A stretch of DNA of 64,000 nucleotides, from the NCBI GenBank assembly GCA_020402945.1, contig JADBYQ010000006.1:1-64000 (forward strand), in the 5' to 3' direction. Origin of the DNA: Cytophagales bacterium (GTDB lineage Bacteria > Bacteroidota > Bacteroidia > Cytophagales > Cyclobacteriaceae). The notes under the pieces are model-generated. The model ran no database searches. It saw only the letters and a list, made by a program, of their open reading frames with translations, and was not told where the DNA came from. Position 1 is the stretch's first letter, and every line of letters begins with the position of its first letter. Positions 8,718 through 18,269 of the stretch are shown in pieces. The position numbers and the translations under genes are program-made.

Positions 8718-10217
8718 ATGGGAATTCGTTCAATCCTTGCTAAACCGTTTGCCGCATATATTGCCAAACAGACAGATGAATGGTCATCGCGGCCAGTACA
8801 ATACCAGCAAAACGTTTTCAATTATCTAATCAAAGAAGGAAAGAGATCCCTTTTTGGCAAGGATCATGGCTTTGCAGATATCCGATCGCATTCAGATTTT
8901 ATTAGGCAAGTGCCCATCCGCGACTACGAAGCGCTGAAACCCTATGTAGAAAAGGTACTTCATGGAGAATCGGATATTCTGTGGAAAGGCAAACCAGAAT
9001 ATTTTGCGAAAACATCTGGCACTACTTCAGGCACCAAGTATATTCCAATAACCAAAGAATCTGTACCGAACCATATCAATAGTGCCCGTAACGCTTTGCT
9101 TAGCTATATACATGAGACAGGGAACGCATCTTTTCTGGACGGAGGACTGATATTCCTTTCAGGCAGCCCAGTATTGGATGAGAAAGCTGGAATCAAAACA
9201 GGAAGACTTTCGGGCATTGTCAATCATCACGTACCGCAATATCTTAGATCGAATCAGAAACCCAGTTATGAAACAAACTGCATCGAAGATTGGGAAGAGA
9301 AATTGGAAAAGATTATCGATGAAACGATCAAAGTCGATATGTCATTAATTTCGGGCATCCCACCCTGGGCACAAATGTATTTTGATCGCATTCAGGCACG
9401 AACCGGAAAGAAAATAAAAGATGTTTTTCCAAACTTCTCGATGTTTGTCTATGGTGGTGTCAATTTTGAACCGTACCGTGCCAAGTTATTTGAAACAATA
9501 GGAAAGAAAATTGATTCGATTGAAACATACCCCGCATCAGAAGGATTCATCGCCTATCAAGATTCCCAGCACGCAGAAGGATTACTGCTGCTGCTAAATA
9601 CAGGCATCTTCTTTGAATTCGTTCCCACCGAAGAATATTTTAATGAAAAACCAAGCAGGCTTTCTATTGAAGAAGTGGAGATTGGGAAAAACTACGCAGT
9701 CATTATCAATAACAATGCGGGCTTGTGGGGCTACTCTATAGGAGATACGATAAAATTTGTTTCAAAAAATCCCTACCGGATTATAGTGACAGGTCGGATT
9801 AAGCATTTCATTTCTGCTTTTGGAGAACATGTGATTGGTGAAGAAGTGGAAAAAGCGATGAAGTTTACAATGCAAAAATTTCCTGAGGTGGAGTTGGTAG
9901 AATTTACCGTGGCTCCCAACGTAGCTCCAGCAGAGGGCATGCCACATCACGAATGGTTGATTGAGTTTGCTAACAAACCAAATAATATGGACGCGTTTCG
10001 AACCGAACTAGACAATCAATTGCGCCAACTCAATGTATACTACGATGACCTGATTAGTGGGAATATTCTCTCCGTGCTAAAAATCTCCTCACTACAAAAA
10101 AATGGATTCATTGATTACATGAAATCGCAGGGGAAATTAGGTGGGCAAAACAAAGTACCTAGACTTTCCAACGATAGAAAGATTGCAGAAGAATTGGTTA
10201 AATTTACATATGATTGA
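8718..10217 (+). CDS. GH3-family (auxin-responsive promoter family) acyl-adenylate enzyme
   Basis: A 499-residue member of the GH3 family, which in plants conjugates amino acids to carboxylic hormones through acyl-adenylates. Visible signatures: KTSGTTSGTKYIPIT (the ATP-binding TSGTTSG-type loop, about residue 98), YGGVNFEPYR, ETYPASEGFIAYQD (the YxASEG motif), and VTGRIKHFISAFGEHV. Bacteroidota carry such proteins; the substrate is not known. The start at 8718 was chosen over the upstream in-frame 8604 because it begins a family-like N-terminus (MGIRSILAKPFAAYIAKQ) and lies just after a promoter box. The stop overlaps the start of the downstream nucleotidyltransferase gene by 8 bp. Confidence 0.88.
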   Translation: MGIRSILAKPFAAYIAKQTDEWSSRPVQYQQNVFNYLIKEGKRSLFGKDHGFADIRSHSDFIRQVPIRDYEALKPYVEKVLHGESDILWKGKPEYFAKTSGTTSGTKYIPITKESVPNHINSARNALLSYIHETGNASFLDGGLIFLSGSPVLDEKAGIKTGRLSGIVNHHVPQYLRSNQKPSYETNCIEDWEEKLEKIIDETIKVDMSLISGIPPWAQMYFDRIQARTGKKIKDVFPNFSMFVYGGVNFEPYRAKLFETIGKKIDSIETYPASEGFIAYQDSQHAEGLLLLLNTGIFFEFVPTEEYFNEKPSRLSIEEVEIGKNYAVIINNNAGLWGYSIGDTIKFVSKNPYRIIVTGRIKHFISAFGEHVIGEEVEKAMKFTMQKFPEVELVEFTVAPNVAPAEGMPHHEWLIEFANKPNNMDAFRTELDNQLRQLNVYYDDLISGNILSVLKISSLQKNGFIDYMKSQGKLGGQNKVPRLSNDRKIAEELVKFTYD

Positions 10218-10494
10218 TCAGGCTCAAAAAGACGTTATACTTAAAAACCTGGCTCCCTACAAACCCAGGAAACTAGGTGTGTTTGGATCCTATGCCCGTG
10301 GCGAAAATACACCGAATAGTGATTTGGATATTCTTGTTGAGTTTGGAGTCCGAATTAGTTTATTTGATCTGGTTGGCCTTGAACAAGAACTTTCAGAACT
10401 CCTAGGGGTTCGGGTAGATCTGGTTACCGAACGGGCACTTAGCCCCTATGTAAGACCTTTCGTAGAAAAGGATTATCTATCGATTCTTCCCTGA
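10210..10494 (+). CDS. mntA: MntA-type minimal nucleotidyltransferase antitoxin
   Basis: A 94-residue nucleotidyltransferase with the diagnostic motif GSYARGENTPNSDLDIL (residues 26-42): the GSxxRG turn and the two metal-binding Asp residues 38 and 40. In characterised MntA/HepT pairs, the nucleotidyltransferase inactivates the HEPN toxin by AMPylating the tyrosine of its RX4HXY motif. The track start at 10141 is inside the GH3 gene; the ATG at 10210 (MIDQAQKDVILKNL) gives the usual compact size and an 8-bp overlap with the GH3 stop, implying coupling to that gene. The HepT-like gene follows after 12 bp. Confidence 0.87.
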   Translation: MIDQAQKDVILKNLAPYKPRKLGVFGSYARGENTPNSDLDILVEFGVRISLFDLVGLEQELSELLGVRVDLVTERALSPYVRPFVEKDYLSILP

Positions 10495-10506
10495 AAAAAA
10501 GAAACA

Positions 10507-10842
10507 GTGAAGGATAACAGAGTATACCTTAGCCATATCATCGACAGTATCAATCATATTCTTTCTTATACTGAGGGAATGGATGAAGAGTCCTTCAACC
10601 GGAATTTTTTAGTACAAGATGCCGTTGTTCGAAACTTCGAGATTATTGGTGAAGCATCCAAAAGGATAAGACCAGAATTCAAAATCGAGTATCCATCTGT
10701 TCCTTGGAAAAAGATGGCTGGGATGCGTGATAAATTAATACACGATTATGTTCATGTTGATTTAGAGACTGTTTGGGAAGCCATTTCTGCAATCCTTCCC
10801 TCGCTGCTTGTAGAGCTGAAAAAGATACGCAATGAACTCTGA
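10507..10842 (+). CDS. hepT: HepT-type HEPN RNase toxin (DUF86)
   Basis: A 111-residue all-helical HEPN protein. It carries RDKLIHDY (residues 74-81), an exact RX4HXY HEPN ribonuclease motif with the tyrosine that MntA modifies in studied systems, plus the family stretch VVRNFEIIGEASKRI. Start is GTG (10507). The gene follows the MntA-type gene by 12 bp, which is the usual antitoxin-first order for this pair. No inverted-repeat operator was found in front of the pair, whose start lies within the GH3 coding region. All motif residues are intact, so the toxin looks functional. Confidence 0.88.
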   Translation: MKDNRVYLSHIIDSINHILSYTEGMDEESFNRNFLVQDAVVRNFEIIGEASKRIRPEFKIEYPSVPWKKMAGMRDKLIHDYVHVDLETVWEAISAILPSLLVELKKIRNEL

Positions 10843-10891
10843 CGTGTGCTTCTATCGATATCGGTTGACATTAAATTATTTCTAGTCGTAG

Positions 10892-11902
10892 ATGCCACAG
10901 CTCACGATTCTCATGCCTGCATTCAATGCAGCCCCTTACATTAAAGAGGCAGTGAACAGTCTGTTGTCTCAATCCTTTTCAGATTTTGACCTTTGGATTA
11001 TTAACGATGCTTCCACAGACGAAACACTAGACATTATTAATTCATTTAAGGATCAGCGTATCAAAACAATAACTAACGAAGTGAATCAAGGGAGAGTACG
11101 AACGATCAACAAGCTAGTCAATGAGATTCAATCGCCTTATTTTGCCATTACTGATGCAGACGATGTGTCTCACCCCGAACGTCTTGAGAAGCAGGTTGAG
11201 TTACTAAATCATGATTCTACATTGATGATGTGTGGAACTTCGTTTTGGGCCGTGGATGAGAAAGGATTTTTGGTTCGTAAAATGTCACTTCTACAAGATA
11301 TAAAGGCGTTGCGGAAAGCAGCATTGGAGCAATCTCAGTTTTTGGGACCAACCACCATTATGCGCCACGAGGTAATCAATAAATTCCCGCATTTCTACAG
11401 AGAATACTTTATCGACAATCATGCAGATGCCGATTTATCTTGCCTCATTTTAGATTCCTTTCCATCTACCAACGTAGCAGTACCTCTGTATTTTTATAGA
11501 ATTGTCAAATCATCGGTTACCCGAAAGAAAGTAACCGTGCGTAATCTTAATTTGCATCGATTAATTGGATTTTTATCATCGCAAAGAAGAACACAAGGGC
11601 AAGATTGTTTGCAACAGAATCTTCCTGAAGAAGCAAATTTATTTTTGTCTAAAGTGCAAGCAGAATATGACCAAGATCCTTCTTTCTTTTTTCGCCATCA
11701 GGCTTTCTTTCTTTTGTATTGGGGACTAAACGATCTAGCTTTCGAGAATGGGCGGCTGGCAATTTCAAAAAGTCCTTTTCGAGCAAAGAACTGGGCTAGC
11801 TTTTTATATATTATTTTTCGGATCGGATTGTTTTATTTAAATCGAAGCGTAAACAAAGTACACTATCGCCAGTTAATGAAGCCACATGAGGGAAGATCAT
11901 AA
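10892..11902 (+). CDS. Glycosyltransferase family 2
   Basis: A 336-residue GT-A fold inverting glycosyltransferase. The N-terminus MPQLTILMPAFNAAPYI and LWIINDASTDETLDII are typical for the nucleotide-sugar pocket; the DxD motif appears as ITDADDVSHPERLEKQ near residue 90. The C-terminal third shows a hydrophobic stretch (ASFLYIIFRIGLFYL) that might contact the membrane. Acceptor and donor are unknown; roles in cell-surface polysaccharide are usual. The last 17 bp overlap the start of dxr, so the two are likely cotranscribed. Confidence 0.85.
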   Translation: MPQLTILMPAFNAAPYIKEAVNSLLSQSFSDFDLWIINDASTDETLDIINSFKDQRIKTITNEVNQGRVRTINKLVNEIQSPYFAITDADDVSHPERLEKQVELLNHDSTLMMCGTSFWAVDEKGFLVRKMSLLQDIKALRKAALEQSQFLGPTTIMRHEVINKFPHFYREYFIDNHADADLSCLILDSFPSTNVAVPLYFYRIVKSSVTRKKVTVRNLNLHRLIGFLSSQRRTQGQDCLQQNLPEEANLFLSKVQAEYDQDPSFFFRHQAFFLLYWGLNDLAFENGRLAISKSPFRAKNWASFLYIIFRIGLFYLNRSVNKVHYRQLMKPHEGRS

Positions 11903-13067
11903 AAAGCATATCGCCATTTTAGGCTCAACTGGTTCAATTGGCACACAAGCATTGGATGTCATTGCCGCTCATCCAGAAAAATTTGAAGTAGAAGTGCTGA
12001 CCGCACAAAATAATGCAGATCTACTGATTGAGCAGGCCAAGAAGTTTAAGCCCAATGCAGTCGTCATTGGGAACGAAGACTATTATATGCAAGTGAAAGA
12101 GGCACTCATTCCTCTTGACATCAAAGTCTTTGCTGGTGAGTCAGCACTTGCTTCTGTTGTTCAAATGGACACCATCGATTTAGTGCTTACCGCATTAGTA
12201 GGATATGCCGGGCTCAAACCAACCATTAAGGCAATTGAAGCCGGAAAAACTATTGCGCTGGCTAACAAGGAAACACTGGTAGTCGCTGGCGAACTGGTTA
12301 CTCAATTGGCTCGGTCAAAAGGCGTAAACATCTATCCGGTAGATTCAGAACATTCTGCCATTTTTCAATGCTTGGTGGGTGAGTTCGATAACCCGATAGA
12401 AAAGATTATTTTAACAGCATCGGGTGGCCCTTTTCGAGGAAAGAAAAAGAACGACTTGAAGAATATCACAAAAGCGCAGGCACTAAAACACCCAAATTGG
12501 GTAATGGGCGCCAAAGTTACGATTGACTCAGCCTCTCTAATGAATAAGGGGCTCGAAGTGATCGAGGCAAAATGGCTTTTCGGCCTTCGACCAGAGCAAA
12601 TTGAAGTAGTTGTACACCCCCAATCCATTGTCCATTCGTTAGTTCAATTCCGTGATAGCTCGATCAAAGCCCAACTTGGCTTGCCAGATATGCGTTTGCC
12701 TATTCAATATGCGCTTGGCTATCCGGAACGCTTGAATTCAGACTTCCCCCGATTCAATTTTGCCAGTTATCCGGCACTCACTTTTGAGCCCCCGGATACA
12801 GAAACTTTTCGTAATCTTGCACTCGCTTTTAAAGCTATGGAAAGAGGTGGAAATATGCCTTGTGTGCTAAATGCAGCCAATGAAATAGCGGTAGAGGGGT
12901 TTTTGAATGGTAATATCGGTTTTTTGCAGTTGAGTGAAGTGGTGGAAACCTGCATGGAAAAAATCAGTTATCTCCCAAAACCAGGCCTTGAGGATTATGT
13001 TGAAACGGATAAAGAAACAAGAAGAGTCGCGAGCAATTTTATTCACCAAAGACGATTTTCAAATTAG
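11886..13067 (+). CDS. dxr: 1-deoxy-D-xylulose 5-phosphate reductoisomerase
   Basis: Second enzyme of the MEP isoprenoid pathway, converting DXP to MEP with NADPH. The 393-residue length is normal. Motifs: NADPH loop AILGSTGSIGTQALDVI at the N-terminus, ALANKETLVVAGELV, metal and substrate site PVDSEHSAIFQC, TASGGPFRG, and WVMGAKVTIDSASLMNKGLE (SASLMNKG flexible-loop region). The start ATG lies 17 bp inside the preceding glycosyltransferase gene. rseP follows after 3 bp, a dxr-rseP adjacency seen in many bacteria. Confidence 0.97.
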   Translation: MREDHKKHIAILGSTGSIGTQALDVIAAHPEKFEVEVLTAQNNADLLIEQAKKFKPNAVVIGNEDYYMQVKEALIPLDIKVFAGESALASVVQMDTIDLVLTALVGYAGLKPTIKAIEAGKTIALANKETLVVAGELVTQLARSKGVNIYPVDSEHSAIFQCLVGEFDNPIEKIILTASGGPFRGKKKNDLKNITKAQALKHPNWVMGAKVTIDSASLMNKGLEVIEAKWLFGLRPEQIEVVVHPQSIVHSLVQFRDSSIKAQLGLPDMRLPIQYALGYPERLNSDFPRFNFASYPALTFEPPDTETFRNLALAFKAMERGGNMPCVLNAANEIAVEGFLNGNIGFLQLSEVVETCMEKISYLPKPGLEDYVETDKETRRVASNFIHQRRFSN

Positions 13068-13070
13068 ATT

Positions 13071-14489
13071 ATGGAATTAACGATTAAAATTTCTCAACTG
13101 CTTTTGAGTTTGTCAGTATTAATAGTTGTCCATGAGTGGGGTCATTACGCTTCAGCACGGCTGTTTAAAATCAAAGTTGAAAAATTCTATCTATTCTTTG
13201 ACTTTTTATTTCCAATGGCAAATGTGCTCAACTTCTCTTTGTTGAAGTTTAAGAAGGGTGATACAGAATATGGTCTTGGTTGGTTCCCTCTAGGGGGCTA
13301 TGTGAAAATTGCGGGCATGGTGGACGAAAGTATGGATAAGGAACAAATGAAAGCACCTGCCGAACCTTGGGAATTTCGCTCGAAGCCAGCCTGGCAACGA
13401 CTGATTGTGATGATGGGCGGAATTATTGTGAATGTTGTTGTGGGCGTTCTAATTTTCATCGGGATTACCTATTTTATCGGTGACACAACGCTGCCTAAAG
13501 AGTATGTAAATCGCCATGGTGGAATTCACGCGATGGCTCTTGCTCAGCAGCTAGGCCTAAAAACCGGTGACCAGATTATTAAGATCAACGGCAATGACTA
13601 TCAAAATTTTGACGACCTATTAAAACCGGGTTTTATGTTGTCCGAAAATGCCAGTTACACGGTATTGAGAGAGGGTCAAGAAGTAAAAATACCGATCCCT
13701 GGGAATTTTATTGAAAATTTTAACTCGAAAGAAACAGCATCCAAATTCATCTCCTATCGAATACCTGCAATAGTTGGCAAAATTGAGGAAAAAGTGACTT
13801 CTGTTTACGATGAAAAGGGCGAAGTGATAAAGGCCAAAGAATCAAATGAATCAATCGCAAAAAAAATTGGTCTAAAGGCTGGCGATAAATTCGTTGAAAT
13901 AGATGGCAAGCCGATATCTTATTTTGATGAACTTTCGGAAATTGTAAAAAGCGGCCCACGTGACTCAATTTCATTTAAAATCAAACGAGGAGATCAAATT
14001 CTGACTTTTAGTGAGTCTTTCAAAAATCAAACGATGATTGGGTTCGCTCCTAGGAACATTGGGAAGGAAGAATTTGCAGTTATCAATTATGGTCTTACAG
14101 AATCAATACCACTTGGTACATCACGAGCCTTCGGAGTAGTGTTACTCCAAATTAAGGCCTTCGGCAAACTGTTAACAGGAAAATTGGATCCGAGGAAGTC
14201 ACTTTCCGGGCCTGTTGCTCTGGTTGGGATGTTCGGTCCAGTGTGGGATTGGGAAGCCTTCTGGCGCATGACCGGATTGCTGTCCATGGTGTTAGCATTT
14301 ATGAACTTCTTGCCTATACCTGCACTAGATGGTGGATATGTTATGTTCTTGCTTTACGAAATGATCAGTGGTCGCGAGCCTTCTGAAAAATTCTTTGAGA
14401 ACGCCATCAAAGTGGGAATGGCCATTCTATTATTGCTGATGGTCTTTGTATTTTACAACGATATCGCCAAACTTTTTACAGGCGGCTAA
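13071..14489 (+). CDS. rseP: Site-2 protease RseP (RIP zinc metalloprotease)
   Basis: Intramembrane zinc protease that cuts anti-sigma factors or signal-peptide remnants. The active site HEWGH is at residues 21-25 in the first membrane helix, and the third ligand motif MNFLPIPALDGGYVMF lies near the C-terminus. Two PDZ domains sit between (around IHAMALAQQLGLKTGDQIIK and ESIAKKIGLKAGDKFVEID). At 472 residues it fits the family. Membrane segments flank the PDZ region (VMMGGIIVNVVVGVLIFIG). It is placed 3 bp after dxr, likely in the same transcript. Confidence 0.95.
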   Translation: MELTIKISQLLLSLSVLIVVHEWGHYASARLFKIKVEKFYLFFDFLFPMANVLNFSLLKFKKGDTEYGLGWFPLGGYVKIAGMVDESMDKEQMKAPAEPWEFRSKPAWQRLIVMMGGIIVNVVVGVLIFIGITYFIGDTTLPKEYVNRHGGIHAMALAQQLGLKTGDQIIKINGNDYQNFDDLLKPGFMLSENASYTVLREGQEVKIPIPGNFIENFNSKETASKFISYRIPAIVGKIEEKVTSVYDEKGEVIKAKESNESIAKKIGLKAGDKFVEIDGKPISYFDELSEIVKSGPRDSISFKIKRGDQILTFSESFKNQTMIGFAPRNIGKEEFAVINYGLTESIPLGTSRAFGVVLLQIKAFGKLLTGKLDPRKSLSGPVALVGMFGPVWDWEAFWRMTGLLSMVLAFMNFLPIPALDGGYVMFLLYEMISGREPSEKFFENAIKVGMAILLLLMVFVFYNDIAKLFTGG

Positions 14490-14538
14490 AACTACTCGCT
14501 CTTAATGGCAGTGATTCGATGATTGGCCTTTCCTATAT

Positions 14539-15417
14539 TTGAAAGTGAACCGGGAGAAAATAGCCATTCGAACCACCTATTTCAGTATTGCCGGTAACAC
14601 CGCCATGGCCCTTCTTAAAGGGTTGGCTGGTTTCTTTGGAAACTCTTACGCGCTTATTGCGGACGCCATTGAGTCCACCACCGATATTTTCTCGTCTATT
14701 TTGGTTTTGATAGGGTTAAAGTATTCGAACCGCCCACCCGATAAAAATCACCCCTATGGCCATGGGCGAATTGAGCCGCTCACGACTTTTCTGGTCGTTG
14801 GTTTTTTAATCACCTCCGCTACCATTATTGCTTATGAAAGTATTCTGCACATCGGCACGCCTCATGATTTGCCCGAGCCCTATACACTTTTTATTCTTGG
14901 CGCAATCATTCTTTGGAAGGAGATCAGCTACCGTTTGGTGTTGAAAAAAAGCATTGAAACTAAAAGTTCTTCTCTCCGTGCCGATGCGTGGCATCACCGT
15001 AGCGATGCCATCACTTCTATGGCTGCTTTTGTCGGCATCTCTATTGCACTTTATTTTGGAAAGGGCTACGAATCAGCAGACGACTGGGCAGCACTGTTTG
15101 CTTCCGGTTTTATTTTATACAATAGCTATCTCATCTTCCGACCTGCGTTAGGAGAAATTCTGGATGAGCATGTTTACGATGATCTGGTTGAGGAAATCAG
15201 AATAATTTCACTACAGGTGAACGGAATAATTGCTACTGAAAAATGTTTCATCCGCAAAACAGGCATGAAATATCAGGTGGATTTGCATGCGATTGTTGAC
15301 GGGCTCTTGACTGTAAAAGAAGGGCACGCTATTGCCCATCAACTGAAGGACACTTTGCGTGAACAACTACCGCAACTGGATCATGTATTGATTCACGTTG
15401 AACCGAATAGGTTGTAA
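14539..15417 (+). CDS. Cation diffusion facilitator (CDF) family transporter
   Basis: A 292-residue divalent-metal efflux protein of the inner membrane. The signature GNSYALIADAIESTTDI (helix 2 metal site, with D and D two turns apart) and NHPYGHGRIEPL are CDF hallmarks; RADAWHHRSDAITS supplies the helix 5 His/Asp pair. A cytoplasmic C-terminal domain follows. The metal (Zn, Fe, Mn or Co) cannot be assigned; the HxxxD pattern would be consistent with zinc or cadmium. Start is probably TTG at 14539 or GTG at 14545. It converges with the histidine kinase gene, 37 bp away. Confidence 0.9.
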   Translation: MKVNREKIAIRTTYFSIAGNTAMALLKGLAGFFGNSYALIADAIESTTDIFSSILVLIGLKYSNRPPDKNHPYGHGRIEPLTTFLVVGFLITSATIIAYESILHIGTPHDLPEPYTLFILGAIILWKEISYRLVLKKSIETKSSSLRADAWHHRSDAITSMAAFVGISIALYFGKGYESADDWAALFASGFILYNSYLIFRPALGEILDEHVYDDLVEEIRIISLQVNGIIATEKCFIRKTGMKYQVDLHAIVDGLLTVKEGHAIAHQLKDTLREQLPQLDHVLIHVEPNRL

Positions 15418-15454
15418 CGTGAATGAGAAACCGACAAAACGAAGACTAATTTAT

Positions 15455-17545
15455 TCAGGATTGATTGGGTACGAACAACGTAATTTCAGTGCCCTGATTT
15501 AACACAGAAGAGAGCTTTACGCTTCCACCTAGTTTTTCGATAGCAATCTTAACCAAATAGAGACCTAAGCCGTTGCCAGTCGATTTTTCGTGGGCTCTGA
15601 AAAACATATCGAATACCGGTTTTTGATAGGCCAAATCTATGCCCGCTCCGTTGTCTTGCACTTTGATAATGCAATTGAAAAGTTGGTATTCTACGGAGAT
15701 GCGAATAAGTACGTTGGGGCCGCCATACTGAACCGAGTTTTCAAAAATGCTTCCCAAAATCATTTTTAGTAAGTAGCTATTGCTTTTGATTACTGGCAAC
15801 GTAGTGGGCAGATTCAACTGAACGTTTGAATCCACCAAACCGTATTCATTGAGAGTTGCCTTCGATACCTCTCTGATTAATTCCGCAATGTCCGTAGGCT
15901 CGTTCTCCGTCCGTTCGCTACGGCAAAAACTGATCGCAATCAATTTCTTCAGCATGCGATCTAAATCTAAAACGGTCTTGCTGATGTGAGCCATCATGGA
16001 TTGTATCGCTTCGACACTTTTTTCTTTTGCGACCAGGTTACTGATGCCCAAAATGGTCATCAACGGTCTGCGAAGGTCATGGGATGTTCGATACAAAAAT
16101 GTATCTAGGTCGCGCATGGTCGCGTTGAGTGCCTCTGTTCGATGCAACACTAATTTCTCTAACTGTTTGTTCAATTCATTAATGGAAGTCGATTGCTGAG
16201 AGAGTTCTTGGTTGACCTCTTCGAGCTCATTCGTTTTTTGTTGTAGAATATTGAGCGCGTTCTGCAACTGTTTGGTCTTGTCTTCAACTTGTACCTTCAA
16301 ATTTTCATTTTGCTGCTCAACCAATTTCCGTTGCTCTTCTTTCATTTGATCAACTCCTTGCTGGAGCGATCTCACCCGATAGGTGGCTGCCACTGAAAAA
16401 ATAATCACCTGGATGAGTATGCCCACTAAATAAGGCGTATCAGGCCCCAGAAAATTAATGTTCGCAAAAAATACAGACCGAAGTTCAGCGTAGAATGTGG
16501 TGACAATAGAGACAAGCAGCGCTACGGAAACAATGATTGCGCCTTGCCTTCTTTTCCAAATGGAGCTTGCCATCACAATTATAAAAGTTAAGTATTCAAA
16601 ATACCTTCGTTCAAAAAAGAAGAGCGACTGATCGGTAGCAACAGAAAAAATCCAGGAAAGTAAAATAAAGAGAGAGAAAATACCCAGCAGGTAGAATTCC
16701 CAATTGCGCCAACCTAACTTTAAAAAAGTCACTAAAAAAAAGGCCACAATAATAGGTGTAAGGTGCGCCAGATGAAGGCCTAGGGGTAGCTCAAAAGCCT
16801 GCCAGCCGACAAATAAATAATTGGTGGTAATGCCATGTATGTTTGCGACCAGCAACGATATCACGATAAAGTAAATGGCCAAAATAAAAGAAGTCCTCTG
16901 CCGATCGAAGAAAAAAAGCACAAGATTGTAGAAAAACAAAATACCGGTTACTCCTAAAATCAACATTACCAGAAGTTGGTTGCCAATGTATTTTCGGTAG
17001 GCATGTGCCGATTCATCTAGCTCTACTTTTGATAAAAACGAAAACCGCTGGGCATAATACCTCATAATGGGTTGCGTGATATTCGTTCTAAAAATAAACG
17101 TCTTTGTTTGCCCGGGTTGGATCACAATAGGAAAACTAAGCAATCGATGTAACGAAAGCGGCCGATCAAGTACCGGATGATTGGTACCGGAAATAGCAGC
17201 GGTCCATCCGCTGCTATTTTGTTCGAATAGTACGGCCTCGTTCCACTGATCGATAGTGATGACAAATTGATCTGCATTTGTATTGTTAGTCACTTGCAAC
17301 TTTGTCCAAAACACTATGTTTTGGTGTGAATAGTATTTTGACGGAACTTGGCTGGAAAACTCTCCTTGCAAAATAGTTTGCAATTCCTTACCCGTTGAAT
17401 CGACCTGATAGGCAAGATACTGGTATACCTGCATACTTTTATCGATCGACTGAATTGAAAAAACTTGTGAAACGCCAACGCGAGCTGATGTCACCATCAA
17501 AATAGAAATCAAGAGGAGCGTACTCCTGGTGTTGAGGCCAATCAT
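15455..17545 (-). CDS. 7TMR-DISM sensor histidine kinase
   Basis: A 696-residue membrane sensor kinase. The order is signal peptide (to about residue 26), an extracellular 7TMR-DISM sensory domain (to about 185), seven predicted membrane helices (about 190-395), a long coiled coil (about 400-475), then HisKA with the H-box FLYRTSHDLRRPL (phospho-acceptor His489) and a HATPase_c domain ending in NGLGLYLVKIAIEKLGG and GTEITLFV. No receiver domain and no adjacent response regulator are visible, so the partner is encoded elsewhere. DISM sensors are thought to bind small extracellular ligands, often carbohydrates; the ligand here is unknown. Confidence 0.9.
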   Translation of the reverse strand: MIGLNTRSTLLLISILMVTSARVGVSQVFSIQSIDKSMQVYQYLAYQVDSTGKELQTILQGEFSSQVPSKYYSHQNIVFWTKLQVTNNTNADQFVITIDQWNEAVLFEQNSSGWTAAISGTNHPVLDRPLSLHRLLSFPIVIQPGQTKTFIFRTNITQPIMRYYAQRFSFLSKVELDESAHAYRKYIGNQLLVMLILGVTGILFFYNLVLFFFDRQRTSFILAIYFIVISLLVANIHGITTNYLFVGWQAFELPLGLHLAHLTPIIVAFFLVTFLKLGWRNWEFYLLGIFSLFILLSWIFSVATDQSLFFFERRYFEYLTFIIVMASSIWKRRQGAIIVSVALLVSIVTTFYAELRSVFFANINFLGPDTPYLVGILIQVIIFSVAATYRVRSLQQGVDQMKEEQRKLVEQQNENLKVQVEDKTKQLQNALNILQQKTNELEEVNQELSQQSTSINELNKQLEKLVLHRTEALNATMRDLDTFLYRTSHDLRRPLMTILGISNLVAKEKSVEAIQSMMAHISKTVLDLDRMLKKLIAISFCRSERTENEPTDIAELIREVSKATLNEYGLVDSNVQLNLPTTLPVIKSNSYLLKMILGSIFENSVQYGGPNVLIRISVEYQLFNCIIKVQDNGAGIDLAYQKPVFDMFFRAHEKSTGNGLGLYLVKIAIEKLGGSVKLSSVLNQGTEITLFVPNQS

Positions 17546-17708
17546 AAGATCACAAACTTAACGACTTACAGACCTATTTAGGCTTCTTTGCTAAAATTGT
17601 TACATCTTCTCCGGCACATGAACGACTAATGGACGGTTCCGCATACACTTGTGATTGTATCGACTCTAGGGTGTATATTATTAGTTTCTCGGGGTCAACT
17701 TTAAGTCA

Positions 17709-18269
17709 CTAGTTGCTATATGAGTGCCCTGCTTTTATCCATTCTAGGATTTTACTTCTCTCTTCTTGGGGAATTAACCCCGCTTGTGGCATAGGCGAAG
17801 GTATACCTTGCAAGGCTCTTGCGTCAATTCTTTGCCAATGGTTTAAAATATCACAAACACTAGTAAAATCCAAACCACCATGTGGGTTATTTCCTGAATG
17901 ACAACTTGCGCAACGATTGGTCAAAATTTGCCTCACCTGTTTGAATGTAATGCCTTGGGCAATAGTGTCTAGATTAACTTCTCTTACTGCTTCACAACCG
18001 CTTCCATCCTTCAAGACCAAACTATGACTGCCCACTTTTACATTTAGAAATATCGGTTGATTTTGAAAAGGCTGATTATCCATTCTGTATTGATATTCTG
18101 CACCCAGAGGCTCCGTAACTTGAATAGAACCGCTATATGTACAGGGGTGAGAGGCAACTGTCGCAACTGCAATTGTTACTTGTAAGTTGCATGTAACATC
18201 GTTATTTGTACAAGAAAATATGCCCCCTAACGATAGCAGATTCAATAAAAGCAGCTTAGTTATTTTCAC
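17709..18269 (-). CDS. Lipoprotein with single c-type haem motif
   Basis: A 186-residue lipoprotein: the signal ends in SLGGIFSC, a lipobox. The first half looks like a small beta-rich (SprB-like or Ig-like) domain ending near LVLKDGSGCEAVREV. The second half is a minimal cytochrome-c-type unit with the haem motif CASCH and a likely distal Met in SPMPQAGLIP, followed by ILEWIKAG, as in the planctomycete/cytophagal cytochrome family. The start is GTG at 18269, 14 bp inside the peroxidase gene, so the two are coupled. It probably shuttles electrons to or from the diheme peroxidase in the periplasm. Confidence 0.75.
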   Translation of the reverse strand: MKITKLLLLNLLSLGGIFSCTNNDVTCNLQVTIAVATVASHPCTYSGSIQVTEPLGAEYQYRMDNQPFQNQPIFLNVKVGSHSLVLKDGSGCEAVREVNLDTIAQGITFKQVRQILTNRCASCHSGNNPHGGLDFTSVCDILNHWQRIDARALQGIPSPMPQAGLIPQEERSKILEWIKAGHSYSN

